64,000 nucleotides of DNA from assembly GCA_947381965.1 (NCBI GenBank), contig CANCXX010000021.1, forward strand, positions 1 through 64,000, in the 5' to 3' direction. Under the pieces are notes generated by a model, which did not search any database, was not told the DNA's origin, and saw only the letters and a program-made list of their open reading frames with translations. This stretch comes from an uncultured bacterium. Lineage in GTDB: Bacteria > Bacillota > Clostridia > Lachnospirales > Lachnospiraceae. Position 1 is the first letter of the stretch; each line of letters starts with the position of its first letter. The translations under genes and the position numbers were made by a program. Below are positions 17,296-25,934 of this stretch, piece by piece.

Positions 17296-18100
17296 TTCCC
17301 TTCTTTTAATTTTGGCTGTGCTGGTTATGGCGCTTTCTATCTGGGGGCCGGAGCTTTTAGCTGGTTATAAGGACCGGATGGTGCTTGACAGAATCGTCGC
17401 ACAGACTTCAGAGACAGAAAGAGAGGGCTACCGGTACCGGCTTACGGGCAGTGAAAAGCTATATATTCTCTCCCAATGCTTAAACAGCCAGACATTGCCG
17501 GAAAGCGAGCAGAATGCCTTAACCAGATCGGACCAGGCGGATTATCAGGAGCTGGGGGGAACATATGCTTTTGTGGTAAACCATAAAGGACCTACGGGAA
17601 AGGAGATTACAGATGACGAAATTTTTGCTACCTGTAATGAAATGCTTTCTGCCCTGAAAGCCCTGGAAATTTTGCCGGAAACGGTGAGGGAAGTAAACAG
17701 CAGGGATTATGATGCCGTTCTCTATTCTGCAATTGATGTTTTAGAACCCCGGAACAATGTTTCTGTTTGGAAGGTGAGTATGTCCACCAACAAAAAAAAT
17801 GCAGATAAAACAAACCGGCTGATTGACGCTTATGTGGACGCTGATGACGGAAAGGTATATGAGTTTTATGCAAGGACGGACTGGACATGGGAGGATATGG
17901 ACCCGGACGGACTGATTGGAAAATGGAGTGAATATATGGGGCTTGATTACCCGGAGATTTATGAAACCGCAAATCCCCTGCTTGAGTCGACGCCATATTA
18001 TAAAAAATATTTGTTTTCGGGTATGGGAGACGAGCAGACGGTGGTAACGATTGGGTTTTATGAAGGCATCAATGAACTGTTTTTAAAAATTTCAAGATGA
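17276..18100 (+). CDS. Membrane-anchored protein of unknown function
   Basis: 274 residues with one N-terminal membrane segment (INSLLLILAVLVMALSIWGPELL) and an extracellular remainder. I do not recognise the fold. Features are an acidic, Tyr/Asp-rich body, NVSVWKVSM and VDADDGKVYEFYAR strands that look like a PepSY or YcdA-type beta sheet, and no Cys pairs. It starts inside the kinase gene behind GGGAGG (17264-17269), so it is co-translated with the two-component system and could be an accessory sensor subunit or a regulated output of it. Confidence 0.6.
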   Translation: MKKTTINSLLLILAVLVMALSIWGPELLAGYKDRMVLDRIVAQTSETEREGYRYRLTGSEKLYILSQCLNSQTLPESEQNALTRSDQADYQELGGTYAFVVNHKGPTGKEITDDEIFATCNEMLSALKALEILPETVREVNSRDYDAVLYSAIDVLEPRNNVSVWKVSMSTNKKNADKTNRLIDAYVDADDGKVYEFYARTDWTWEDMDPDGLIGKWSEYMGLDYPEIYETANPLLESTPYYKKYLFSGMGDEQTVVTIGFYEGINELFLKISR

Positions 18101-18157
18101 TGCAGAAATGATGCAAAAATGATGAAAGAATGATGCACCGGTTGTGTATGATATTAT
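18097..18157 (+). promoter_or_regulatory. Four 11-bp-period direct repeats with a -10 box: probable response regulator target
   Basis: ATGATGC/ATGATGA occurs at 18097, 18108, 18119 and 18130, an exact 11-base period. A -10 like TATTAT is at 18152-18157, eleven bases after the last unit, with no good -35 box. This is the arrangement used by PhoB/OmpR-type activators, where the regulator replaces the -35 contact. The repeats lie directly upstream of the amidase-deacetylase gene and downstream of the OmpR-family regulator operon. Confidence 0.6.
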
Positions 18158-18187
18158 TAAACAATTACACATAAGGAGCGCCATTTT

Positions 18188-19591
18188 ATGAATACGAGAG
18201 AAAAAAGAAATGCTAAGAAGACAAAAGAACGGAAAAGAGAAGAGAAGATAATATATATTTGCGGAGCCATTTTGACAGGAATATTGGGAACCTTTGCCTT
18301 TAAAACAATGGTTGCCATGGCCACACCGGAAAATCCGGAAGTGGAAGCAGCGGCGGAGGCATTAAAAGAAAAGCAAAATTCCGAAAAAGAGGAAATTCCG
18401 CCGGAAAAATCTGAACCGGGAATAGAGAGAGAACGGAATACTTTTTTGATTGCGATTGACCCCGGACATGGCGGTGAGGACTGCGGTTGTATAGAAGGCG
18501 GAATTATAGAGAAAGACATCAATCTGCAGATTGCATTCCGCGTAAAGGAAAAGCTGGAGGAAAAGGGCTTTCAGGTAATGATGCCAAGACAGAATGATGA
18601 ATATTTGGCAAAGGAGGAGAGAGTGGAATTAGCAAACAGCTATCAGGCGGACGCCTATGTGAGCATTCATCAAAATACCTATGAGGGCAGCGATAAAAGT
18701 GTAAGCGGCATTGAAACATGGTATGACGGTCTGGATGAAATGCGGGATAATAAAAGACTGGCCCAGCTGATTCATCAGGAGACAGTCAAAAGCACCGGAG
18801 CGCAGGAAAGGACCCTGTGGGGAGAAGCCCAGTTCTGTGTAACTGGAAAGACACTGATGCCGGCATGTCTGATTGAAACCGGATTTTTGTCTAATCCGCA
18901 GGAGAGAGAGCTTCTCGCCACAGAAGAATATCAGGAGAAGGTGGCGGAAGGGATTGCGGAAGGCATTAATCTTTATTTTCATCCCAAATCCATGTACTTG
19001 ACTTTTGATGACGGCCCTTCCAAGGAAAATACGGACAAGGTGCTTGATGTTTTAAAAGAGAAAAATATCAAAGCCACTTTTTTTCTGATTGGCGAATATG
19101 TGGAAAAATATCCGGAAGTAGCCAGGAGAATTGCACAGGAGGGACACACAATAGGGATACACTGTTACCGTCACGATTACCAGGTACTTTATGAGAGTGT
19201 GGACAGTTATTTAGAGGATTTCTGGAAGGCTTATGATGTGATACTGGCAACAACTGGCGTAAAGGCAGAATTAGTCCGCTTTCCGGGAGGAAGTGTGAAC
19301 GCTTATAATAAGGATACCTGTAAGGATATTGCGGAGGAACTTACAAAACAGGGATTTGTTTTTTTTGACTGGAACGCAAGTCTTGACGATGCGGTGGGAG
19401 AAAAGGAACCGGAACAGCTTTTGATAAATGCCCGGTTCACCACTCTTGATCGGAAAAAAGTAGTGATGCTCCTGCATGACAGAGTTACGAATACGGCTTT
19501 ATGCCTTAATGATCTGATAGACCAGTTCCCGGAGTACAGAATGAAAACCCTGAATACCAAAATGGAACCAGTTCAGTTTCCAATGCCATAA
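18188..19591 (+). CDS. Fused N-acetylmuramoyl-L-alanine amidase and polysaccharide deacetylase
   Basis: 467 residues. After a basic tail and a membrane segment (IYICGAILTGILGTFAFKT, about 20-40), residues 90-265 form an Amidase_3 domain (IAIDPGHGGEDCG, VSIHQNTY, LIETGFLSN) that cleaves the MurNAc-L-Ala bond. Residues 270-460 form a NodB-type deacetylase (YLTFDDGPS, GIHCYRHDY with the metal histidines, RFPGGS, MLLHD) that removes N-acetyl groups from GlcNAc or MurNAc. One polypeptide can thus both cut and deacetylate peptidoglycan. AAGGAG upstream. The promoter likely uses the 11-base repeats at 18097. Confidence 0.92.
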   Translation: MNTREKRNAKKTKERKREEKIIYICGAILTGILGTFAFKTMVAMATPENPEVEAAAEALKEKQNSEKEEIPPEKSEPGIERERNTFLIAIDPGHGGEDCGCIEGGIIEKDINLQIAFRVKEKLEEKGFQVMMPRQNDEYLAKEERVELANSYQADAYVSIHQNTYEGSDKSVSGIETWYDGLDEMRDNKRLAQLIHQETVKSTGAQERTLWGEAQFCVTGKTLMPACLIETGFLSNPQERELLATEEYQEKVAEGIAEGINLYFHPKSMYLTFDDGPSKENTDKVLDVLKEKNIKATFFLIGEYVEKYPEVARRIAQEGHTIGIHCYRHDYQVLYESVDSYLEDFWKAYDVILATTGVKAELVRFPGGSVNAYNKDTCKDIAEELTKQGFVFFDWNASLDDAVGEKEPEQLLINARFTTLDRKKVVMLLHDRVTNTALCLNDLIDQFPEYRMKTLNTKMEPVQFPMP

Positions 19592-19630
19592 AAATTATCA
19601 GGCGGTCCAGGAAAAGGTTATATTTCACAG

Positions 19631-19672
19631 GCAGCGGATCAAACAACTGTCTGTTTGCTCCGCTGCATTTTA
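19631..19672 (+). terminator. Terminator-like hairpin after the amidase gene
   Basis: GCAGCGGA (19631) pairs with TCCGCTGC (19659), extended inward by CAAACA/TGTTTG with one mismatch. Followed by ATTTTA, a weak U-run. It separates the convergent amidase and rubrerythrin genes. Confidence 0.65.
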
Positions 19673-19688
19673 AAGAAACCGGTTCTTT

Positions 19689-20285
19689 TTAATTTTCATA
19701 GGGAGATAATCCCAGTCTTATAAAATATCCTTTATTATGGTCACATACCGGACATTTTTCGGGAACCTTTTCCCCTTCATAAATATAGCCGCAGTTCATA
19801 CAAATCCAGCTGGTTTTTTCGTCAGCGGAAAAGAGCCTGTTATTTTTCATAAGGTCTGCCATTCGGCCAAAACGGTCCCCATGGGCTTTCTCAATTTCAG
19901 CAATCATTGCAAAGGAAGCGGCAACCTTATCAAATCCCTCTTCCCGTGCTTTTGCGGCGAAGTTTTTGTAAACATCATCATGCTCTTCATATTCATTGTG
20001 CTGTGCCATATAGAGAAGTGTTTCCACATCTTCTGAAAGGTCTACCGGATATCCGCCGTCTATGTGGATGGTTTCACCGGAAAGTTCTTTTAAATGGTTA
20101 TAAAAAATTTCTGCATGTTCCTTTTCCTGATTTGCCGTGTAAGTAAACAGAGCACCCACTGCATGAAGATTCTTTTTCTTTGCCTGGGACGCCGCAAATG
20201 TGTAACGGTTTCTTGCCTGGCTTTCTCCTGCAAAAGCACGCATCAGATTATCTTTAGTTACGCTTTTTTTAAAGTCCACTGCCAT
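19689..20285 (-). CDS. rbr: Rubrerythrin
   Basis: 198-residue non-heme diiron protein that reduces hydrogen peroxide in the cytosol of anaerobes. The N-terminal four-helix bundle carries the diiron ligands (AGESQARNRY, NQEKEHAE, EIEKAHGDRF), and the C-terminus has a rubredoxin-type Fe(Cys)4 site, CMNCGYIYEG...CPVC. AAAGGAGA precedes the ATG. Single gene, convergent with the amidase. Confidence 0.96.
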   Translation of the reverse strand: MAVDFKKSVTKDNLMRAFAGESQARNRYTFAASQAKKKNLHAVGALFTYTANQEKEHAEIFYNHLKELSGETIHIDGGYPVDLSEDVETLLYMAQHNEYEEHDDVYKNFAAKAREEGFDKVAASFAMIAEIEKAHGDRFGRMADLMKNNRLFSADEKTSWICMNCGYIYEGEKVPEKCPVCDHNKGYFIRLGLSPYEN

Positions 20286-20400
20286 ATGATTATCTCCTTT
20301 TCTGATTCCGCCGGTTCTAAAAGTATTTCCTTAGAAACGGCTTTACCCATATTATGGATAAAAAAGGAGTCTTTATACACTGGCATGGCAAATAATCTTT

Positions 20401-22404
20401 TTACCACAAACGCTTTGCAGCCTCTTCCCCTGATGCAAAAGGTCCGGGAATTGTGGACAGGCCCCGGTGTGAACCGAGATAATCTTCATTGAAAGTAATG
20501 GTTGTGCCATCCGGGTTTTCAAATCTCTGCTCTGGCTCAAAGGCATATCCAAGGATATCGCTGTTGATAATGCCGTCCTTAAAATCCCCAAGAAATTCAT
20601 ATACATTTGTCTTTAAGTAGTAGGCATTGTCCTTTTCAACCAATTCTGCCGTAATCTGGTTCTGGTTATCTGTTAAATGGGACTGTTCTTTTTTCCAGGC
20701 TTTTGCCCCGTTAAAATAGGCATTTCCGTTTATCCAGACAGGTAAATGGGAGAAGTGCCAGAATTCCAGTTTCCGCATGTCCGCCTGTTTGTCCATATCA
20801 AATTTTTCAATCCATTCCTCATATGCCGGATAATCGTCAAATATATTTGTGCCAACCACCTGATTATCCTCCATCTCAAAGCCCATATCTTCTTTTTTCC
20901 CGGCCTCTTCCACTGGCCAGTTCTGGATGAAAAGATTATTGTATATGCGGTTGTCACCGTGGAGGATGGTCATAAACCCGGCCACTTCGGTGCGGTGTCT
21001 GATATGATAGGGGGTATAGCGGGGCTGGTTAATGCCATTCACATTGTTATCCGTTCCGCCGCCTACTGCGGTAAAGGCTCCCAAAATCAGATTGTGCACA
21101 CAGGCAATTCCTTCTGTTGCAATGCGGACAGCAGCCTTTGACAGCATAATATTGTTGTCAATCAGCGTGGGCCCATGGCTGACCTCTATAAAGATATCCT
21201 GACTCATCATTGCACCATCTGCCATGGGCACACCTTCCGGTGCGTAATTGTCGTGCAGAAGGTTTTGGGTAATCCGGGTACCCTGGGCCTGCCAGTCGCA
21301 CCAGATTCCCATAGTGGAATGGTGAATGTGATTCCGGCGCATAACCACATCAATGGCGGCATGCAGTTTAATGCCTGAGATTTCAGCGCCGCCCAGCTGC
21401 TGCATATTGTTGATATTATGGATATGGTTATCCTCAATCAGACTAAACACACAGCCCATGCGTCCTACAATGCCTGTCTGTTCGCAATGATGGATATGAC
21501 AGCGCCTTATAATATGGCTGCCCACTTTCTCCTTCAGCCATCCGTGATACTGACCGCGGCATACGGCGTCACGCTCCATCTGTGTCGGACTTTTTACGTG
21601 TTTGCGGGTAAAATAGTGGTCGTTTTCTGCATCATAGTATTTTCCAAGAGAAATACCGCAGCATTTGCTGTTGCTGATTTCGCAGTCTTCAATAATCCAT
21701 CCCTTTGACCAGTGGGGTCCTACCATACCATCCTGATAAGCTGCAGGCGGTGCCCATGTGGTGGCAGCTTTATTTACATTAAAACCGCTTAAGGTAATAT
21801 ATCCTATACCTGTCCGGGAAGGCATAAAACAATTACGGCGGACATTGATTTCCACTTGTTCTTCGTTGGGATTTTTTCCCTGGAAGTTGGCATAAATCAC
21901 TGTCTCGTTGCCCTCCTGCAGGGTGTACCATTTATAGACGGACCATTCCTGCTCCCAGGAAGGCTTATAAATTTCTCCTTTAATACAATCTTCAAGTGTT
22001 TCCGCTTCATACAGCTGTCGGTCATTCAGGTAAACAGCGCCTGTGTGTCTGATAACCGGCGCAAAGTACCAGTCGCCGCCTACAAAAGTTGTGTATGGAT
22101 TATAGCTGCCAAATACACCGTTATCTATCCGGCATACCCAAACATTTTCCTTATAATGTTTCCAGTCTTTCATTACTTCCGCACCAGTAATTATGGCGCC
22201 CAGCGGTTCCATGCTCCTGTAGGTAATCCGTGCGTCTTGTGTACCTGCATTTACGGGGTCTACGTACTCACGGTAAATCCCAGGCGCTACCAGTACCTCA
22301 TCACCTGGTTTTGCAACTTTCGCAGCATCGTTGATATGCCGGAAAGGTGTTTCCTTGTTGCCGTTTCCTTCTTTAGCCGCTGCGCCATTGACATAAATCG
22401 TCAT
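20401..22404 (-). CDS. GH120-like beta-xylosidase (right-handed beta-helix)
   Basis: 667 residues from an ATG at 22404, set by AGGAGG eight bases upstream. A longer reading to 22473 would lack a ribosome site. The sequence shows parallel beta-helix repeats (IIRRCHIHHCEQTGIVG, LIEDNHIHNINN, VVMRRNHIHHSTMGI). It strongly resembles GH120 xylosidases as I recall them: WSKGWIIEDCEISN, ISGIKLHAAIDV, the DW(Q/E)AQGTR motif with candidate nucleophile D370 and IEVSHGP with candidate acid/base E407. The two catalytic residues are about 14 residues further apart than in the Thermoanaerobacterium enzyme. No signal peptide, so it acts on imported xylo-oligosaccharides. A TATAAT -10 box lies at 22472-22477 on this strand. 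Confidence 0.85.
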   Translation of the reverse strand: MTIYVNGAAAKEGNGNKETPFRHINDAAKVAKPGDEVLVAPGIYREYVDPVNAGTQDARITYRSMEPLGAIITGAEVMKDWKHYKENVWVCRIDNGVFGSYNPYTTFVGGDWYFAPVIRHTGAVYLNDRQLYEAETLEDCIKGEIYKPSWEQEWSVYKWYTLQEGNETVIYANFQGKNPNEEQVEINVRRNCFMPSRTGIGYITLSGFNVNKAATTWAPPAAYQDGMVGPHWSKGWIIEDCEISNSKCCGISLGKYYDAENDHYFTRKHVKSPTQMERDAVCRGQYHGWLKEKVGSHIIRRCHIHHCEQTGIVGRMGCVFSLIEDNHIHNINNMQQLGGAEISGIKLHAAIDVVMRRNHIHHSTMGIWCDWQAQGTRITQNLLHDNYAPEGVPMADGAMMSQDIFIEVSHGPTLIDNNIMLSKAAVRIATEGIACVHNLILGAFTAVGGGTDNNVNGINQPRYTPYHIRHRTEVAGFMTILHGDNRIYNNLFIQNWPVEEAGKKEDMGFEMEDNQVVGTNIFDDYPAYEEWIEKFDMDKQADMRKLEFWHFSHLPVWINGNAYFNGAKAWKKEQSHLTDNQNQITAELVEKDNAYYLKTNVYEFLGDFKDGIINSDILGYAFEPEQRFENPDGTTITFNEDYLGSHRGLSTIPGPFASGEEAAKRLW

Positions 22405-22578
22405 AGTGTAATCCTCCTGCATTTTTAATATTATGGATAGCTTTCCTTTATTCCCGACTTTAACTAAGCACATTATATATCAGTATGTCAGGTTTTAAAA
22501 TGGATTTTCCCAAAAATCTGCTGGATAAAATTGTTCTCAAACCCGCTCCGGAATGTCCTGCGCCCCTTCTTTCCAAAA

Positions 22579-22608
22579 TTGACATTTACATAAAAAAGCG
22601 TATATAAT
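22579..22608 (+). promoter_or_regulatory. Sigma-A promoter of the VanZ gene
   Basis: TTGACA (22579-22584), 18-base spacer, TATAAT (22603-22608): both boxes match consensus. It points to the VanZ-family gene and is divergent from the GH120 gene, whose own -10 is at 22472-22477 on the other strand. Confidence 0.8.
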
Positions 22609-22653
22609 GTGGATAGTAGCGAAGTTATGCTGATATGGGGAACGGAGATAAAG

Positions 22654-23172
22654 ATGGAAGAAAAGAAAAAACGGTGGATTGTGTTTGCATTATGGCTTCT
22701 TTTTATTTTAATGGTAGCAGGGATTTCTTATATCTCATTCCAGAATGGGGAAGAAACGAAAGAGATAGGAAAGGGAACGATTGCGCAGCTTACCAAAATG
22801 AAAAACCATCAGGGGGCGGTTACCCAGGAACAGCTTGACAAAGTAACCTATTTTATCAGGCAGTGGGGAAGAGCGATTGCTTTTCTGATGATAGGAATTG
22901 TGGGAACGGTGACAATTCATGTGACTTTTACAAAATGCAGCTGGGCTATCCGGTCAGGGATTGCGATATTTATACTTGCAGTCATTGCTTATCTGACAGA
23001 AAAACTGAAAATATATATTCCTACAAGGCATTACAGCTTTGAAGAGATGATGATAAGCATGGCGGCTGTGGGGGTGGGATTTGTGTCCGTTTCTGTAATA
23101 ATCTTTTTGGGCAGACTGCTGAAAGGAACCGCCCGCCCGAAAGCCGCCAGCCATTATTCCCGCCAGCAATGA
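22654..23172 (+). CDS. VanZ-family membrane protein
   Basis: 172 residues with four predicted membrane segments: WIVFALWLLFILMVAGISY, AIAFLMIGIVGTVTIHV, AIRSGIAIFILAVIAYLTE and MMISMAAVGVGFVSVSVII. The ISYISFQNGEET loop after segment 1 and the LTEKLKIYIPTRHYSFEEM loop before segment 4 are typical of VanZ-like proteins of clostridia. VanZ proteins are linked to glycopeptide tolerance, but most chromosomal members have no known function. GGAG at 22644 fits the ATG at 22654. Confidence 0.8.
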   Translation: MEEKKKRWIVFALWLLFILMVAGISYISFQNGEETKEIGKGTIAQLTKMKNHQGAVTQEQLDKVTYFIRQWGRAIAFLMIGIVGTVTIHVTFTKCSWAIRSGIAIFILAVIAYLTEKLKIYIPTRHYSFEEMMISMAAVGVGFVSVSVIIFLGRLLKGTARPKAASHYSRQQ

Positions 23173-23205
23173 GTTAAGCGGATGCGAAGGATCCATTTGA
23201 GGAAT

Positions 23206-23243
23206 GCCGCGAGGGTCAAAACCCTCGCAGCTTAGCTGCGGGG
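23206..23243. terminator. Paired hairpins between convergent vanZ-like gene and pyrI
   Basis: GCGAGGGT (23209) pairs with ACCCTCGC (23221) around a four-base loop, immediately followed by CGCAGC TTA GCTGCG (23226-23240). No strong U-run on either strand, so termination is plausible but not certain. A repeat element is an alternative. Confidence 0.5.
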
Positions 23244-23251
23244 TTTCCGAC

Positions 23252-23683
23252 TTATAGATGTTCTGTATATTTTTCTTCACAGTATTTGCAACGGTAAATT
23301 TCCTTTTTTTCATCTGATAGTACGAAGATGTGGGGAAGTCCCTGCTCAATGGAAGTGATACACCGGGGATTTCTGCACCGGATAACATTTTTGATTTCTT
23401 TGGGGAGAAACAACTCCTTTTTTGAGACAATCTCCCCATCTTTTATTACATTGACGGTAATATTGTGGTCAATGAAGGCCAGGACGTCCAAATCCAGCAT
23501 GTCAATGTCGCATTCTACTTTCAGAATGTCTTTTTTACCCATTTTGTTGCTTCGTGCATTTTTGATAATCGCAACGGTACAATCCAGCTTATCCAGCTGG
23601 AGATGATGATAAATAGATAAGCTTTTTCCTGCTTTGATATGGTCAAGAACAAAGCCTTCCTCAATTTTTCCAACATTCAGCAT
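23252..23683 (-). CDS. pyrI: Aspartate carbamoyltransferase regulatory subunit
   Basis: 143 residues. The N-terminal allosteric domain binds nucleotides, and the C-terminal zinc domain with four cysteines (CRNPRC and CKYCEE) docks to the PyrB catalytic trimer. It lies just downstream of pyrB on the same strand, the standard pyrBI order, so the enzyme is expected to be a feedback-regulated holoenzyme like that of enteric bacteria. Its length is slightly below the E. coli protein (about 153). Confidence 0.96.
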   Translation of the reverse strand: MLNVGKIEEGFVLDHIKAGKSLSIYHHLQLDKLDCTVAIIKNARSNKMGKKDILKVECDIDMLDLDVLAFIDHNITVNVIKDGEIVSKKELFLPKEIKNVIRCRNPRCITSIEQGLPHIFVLSDEKKEIYRCKYCEEKYTEHL

Positions 23684-23735
23684 AATAGTTCTCCCTTAAT
23701 TTCAGTAATCTCCCTTGGGGTGTAATCTTAAGTTT

Positions 23736-24653
23736 TTAGTCTACTTTGATGTCTAACAGAGTTAAAATAAGAGCCATCCGCACATATACGCCGTACTGCA
23801 CCTGTTTAAAATAGGCGGCTCTGGGGTCGTTATCAACTTCCACAGAGATTTCGTTAACTCTGGGAAGGGGGTGAAGCACCAGCATATCTGGACCAGCCAG
23901 TTTCATTTTGTATGAGTCAAGGATATAAAAATCCTTTAGCCTTACATAATCTTCCTCATTAAAGAATCGTTCTTTCTGAACTCTTGTCATGTACAGCATG
24001 TCCAGCTTGGGCATTATATTTTCAAGGCGTATGACTTCCTCATAAGGAATGTTTTTTTCCTTCAGCATATCTGTAATATAATCGGGAACCATCAGCTCTC
24101 TGGGAGAGATAAAAACGAATTTAATACCTTCATAACGGACCAGAGCATTGACAAGTGAGTGGGCCGTACGTCCGAACTTAAGGTCGCCGCACAGACCAAT
24201 TGTAAAATGATCCAGCCGGCCTTTTAAGGAGCGGATGGTCAAAAGATCCGTGAGGGTCTGGGTAGGGTGCTGATGACCTCCGTCACCGGCGTTTATTACA
24301 GGAATAGAGGATTTGCCGGCAGCAACCATGGGGGCTCCTTCTTTTGGATGGCGCATGGCGCAGATATCCGCAAAACAGGAGATTACCCGGATTGTATCAG
24401 ATACACTTTCTCCTTTGGTGGCGGAAGAGGAGGCGGCATCAGAAAAACCGATTACACTTCCGCCAAGGTTAAGCATGGCGGTTTCAAAGCTGAGCCGTGT
24501 GCGTGTGCTTGGTTCATAAAAGCATGTGGCGAGTTTTTTGCCTTCGCAGGCATGGGCGTATTTGCCCATATTCGCCTCAATATCGTTTGCCAGGTTAAAC
24601 AGCTGGTCAAGTTCCTCTGTGGAAAAATCCAGAGGGTTCATAAGATGTCTCAT
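23736..24653 (-). CDS. pyrB: Aspartate carbamoyltransferase catalytic subunit
   Basis: Catalyses carbamoyl phosphate plus aspartate to carbamoyl-aspartate, the first committed pyrimidine step. 305 residues from the ATG at 24653 ([11 protein letters not shown]), with AAAGGACA upstream. A longer reading adds 14 residues without ribosome site support. Motifs: [11 protein letters not shown] (carbamoyl phosphate), [11 protein letters not shown], and HPLPRVNEI. Co-transcribed with pyrI. A hairpin with a U-run lies about 45 bases before its start (see 24697). Confidence 0.97.
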   Translation of the reverse strand: MRHLMNPLDFSTEELDQLFNLANDIEANMGKYAHACEGKKLATCFYEPSTRTRLSFETAMLNLGGSVIGFSDAASSSATKGESVSDTIRVISCFADICAMRHPKEGAPMVAAGKSSIPVINAGDGGHQHPTQTLTDLLTIRSLKGRLDHFTIGLCGDLKFGRTAHSLVNALVRYEGIKFVFISPRELMVPDYITDMLKEKNIPYEEVIRLENIMPKLDMLYMTRVQKERFFNEEDYVRLKDFYILDSYKMKLAGPDMLVLHPLPRVNEISVEVDNDPRAAYFKQVQYGVYVRMALILTLLDIKVD

Positions 24654-24696
24654 AATATTTGTCCTTTCTTTGATTCCATTCTGAACCATGTCCATA

Positions 24697-24727
24697 AAAA
24701 ATCGAAGAGGAAATTCTCTTCGATTTT
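24697..24727 (-). terminator. Intrinsic terminator between nitroreductase gene and pyrB
   Basis: On the minus strand AAAATCGAAGAG pairs with CTCTTCGATTTT around a short loop and continues into a T-run. It is about 40 bases after the nitroreductase stop and about 45 bases before the pyrB start, so it ends the upstream transcript. It could also act as a pyrBI attenuator if transcription through it is UTP-sensitive. Confidence 0.8.
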
Positions 24728-24765
24728 GTTATAAGCTAACGGCTGAAAAAGGCCGGTAACTTTTA

Positions 24766-25308
24766 TTAACTTTGGAATGTCAACAGTTCCTCCACAGGTT
24801 TCCGTCTGGGAGCAGAGGGGGCTTCATCAGGATATCCCACTGGAATAAGTGCAACAAGCTCCCTTTCTTCCGGAATGTTTAATAAAGAAGCAGCTTTTGC
24901 TTCATCAAAGATACCCATAATTACGCTTCCAAGCCCTTTTTCATAGGCCGCCAGACAAAATGACTGGGAAGCAACTCCTGCATCATACATCTGCCAGGAT
25001 GCGCCTTTGGCAGTAGAGAAAGAGCCATCGCGCTCAAAGCCGCTTCTTCCCTTAATGTATGTTACGGCAATAAGCAAAGGTGCGTTAGCGATAATTTCCC
25101 CGTTTTTGGGGTATGCCTGGGTACATTCGGCGGCAATCTTGTCCTTTAAATCACCTTCAACGGCAATGTAACGGGTAATCTGCGTATGCTTCCAGCTGGG
25201 AGCATAGGATGCGGTTTCTACAATTTCAGAAAGCAATGCGTGGTCCACGGGTCTGTCCGTGAATTTGCGTATGCTTCTGCGTTCCCTGATACAATCTTTA
25301 GCGGTCAT
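24766..25308 (-). CDS. Nitroreductase-family FMN oxidoreductase
   Basis: 180 residues from the ATG at 25308, placed by AGGAG seven bases upstream. A longer reading begins at 25386 but has no ribosome site. Typical nitroreductase fold motifs: IRERRSIRKFTDRPV (FMN phosphate), TASYAPSWKHTQ, the DAGVASQSFCLAAYEKGLGS helix and VALIPVGYPDE. It uses NAD(P)H and FMN to reduce nitro or quinone-like compounds. The natural substrate is unknown. Confidence 0.92.
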   Translation of the reverse strand: MTAKDCIRERRSIRKFTDRPVDHALLSEIVETASYAPSWKHTQITRYIAVEGDLKDKIAAECTQAYPKNGEIIANAPLLIAVTYIKGRSGFERDGSFSTAKGASWQMYDAGVASQSFCLAAYEKGLGSVIMGIFDEAKAASLLNIPEERELVALIPVGYPDEAPSAPRRKPVEELLTFQS

Positions 25309-25460
25309 AAGCACACTCCTGTCTAAGTTTATTTTTACTATCATAGCATATCCTGTGATTTCTTTCAATGAAAAATATATTTGCATTATAGATTTGGATT
25401 TAGTATACTACAGGTAAGAAACAAATCGTTTAATGCAGTTTGCTGGAAGGAGCGGCGTTG

Positions 25461-25841
25461 ATGGCGGCAGAATATACAGAGAGAAAAAGATGGTTATTTT
25501 TAGGGCTTCCCTTTACTTTTACCAAATATATCATTAAGGAAAATGTGATTACGATAGACAGTGGCTTTTTAAATAAAGTGGAAAACGATTGTTATATGTA
25601 TAAGGTACAGGACGTGGAGCTGACGGCTTCCCTGATGGAGAGAATTGCAGGTTTGGGAACGGTCGTATGCTATACGGGAGATACAACCCATCCGAAGCTG
25701 ATACTGTCCCATATCAAAAATGCAAAAGAAGTGAAAAATTTTATTCTGGAATCTTCTGAGCAGGCACGAATGCAAAGACGCACCCTGAGCACCTTTGATA
25801 TCGGCGCGGAGATGGAAGATATGGAAGGGGATTTGGACTAA
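25461..25841 (+). CDS. Small bacterial PH-like domain protein
   Basis: 126 residues from the ATG at 25461 (GGAAGGAG eight bases upstream). The pattern FTFTKYIIKENVITIDSGFLNKVENDCYMYKVQDVELTAS resembles the bPH domain seen in YdbT/YvcR-type proteins, normally with DVELxxSLMER helix. The C-terminus is helical and acidic (MEDMEGDLD). No membrane segment is seen. Function unknown. It is divergent from the nitroreductase and ends before a strong terminator. Confidence 0.6.
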   Translation: MAAEYTERKRWLFLGLPFTFTKYIIKENVITIDSGFLNKVENDCYMYKVQDVELTASLMERIAGLGTVVCYTGDTTHPKLILSHIKNAKEVKNFILESSEQARMQRRTLSTFDIGAEMEDMEGDLD

Positions 25842-25873
25842 TGTCCCATTCCGGGCCGGAAATATGAAAACAG

Positions 25874-25901
25874 GCGGTATGAGTAATTCATACCGCTTTT
25901 T
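25874..25901 (+). terminator. Intrinsic terminator of the PH-domain gene
   Basis: GCGGTATGA (25874-25882) pairs perfectly with TCATACCGC (25888-25896), five-base loop, then TTTTT. Confidence 0.9.
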
Positions 25902-25934
25902 GAAAGTCCGCTTTTTGAGAAATGATTACATGCG

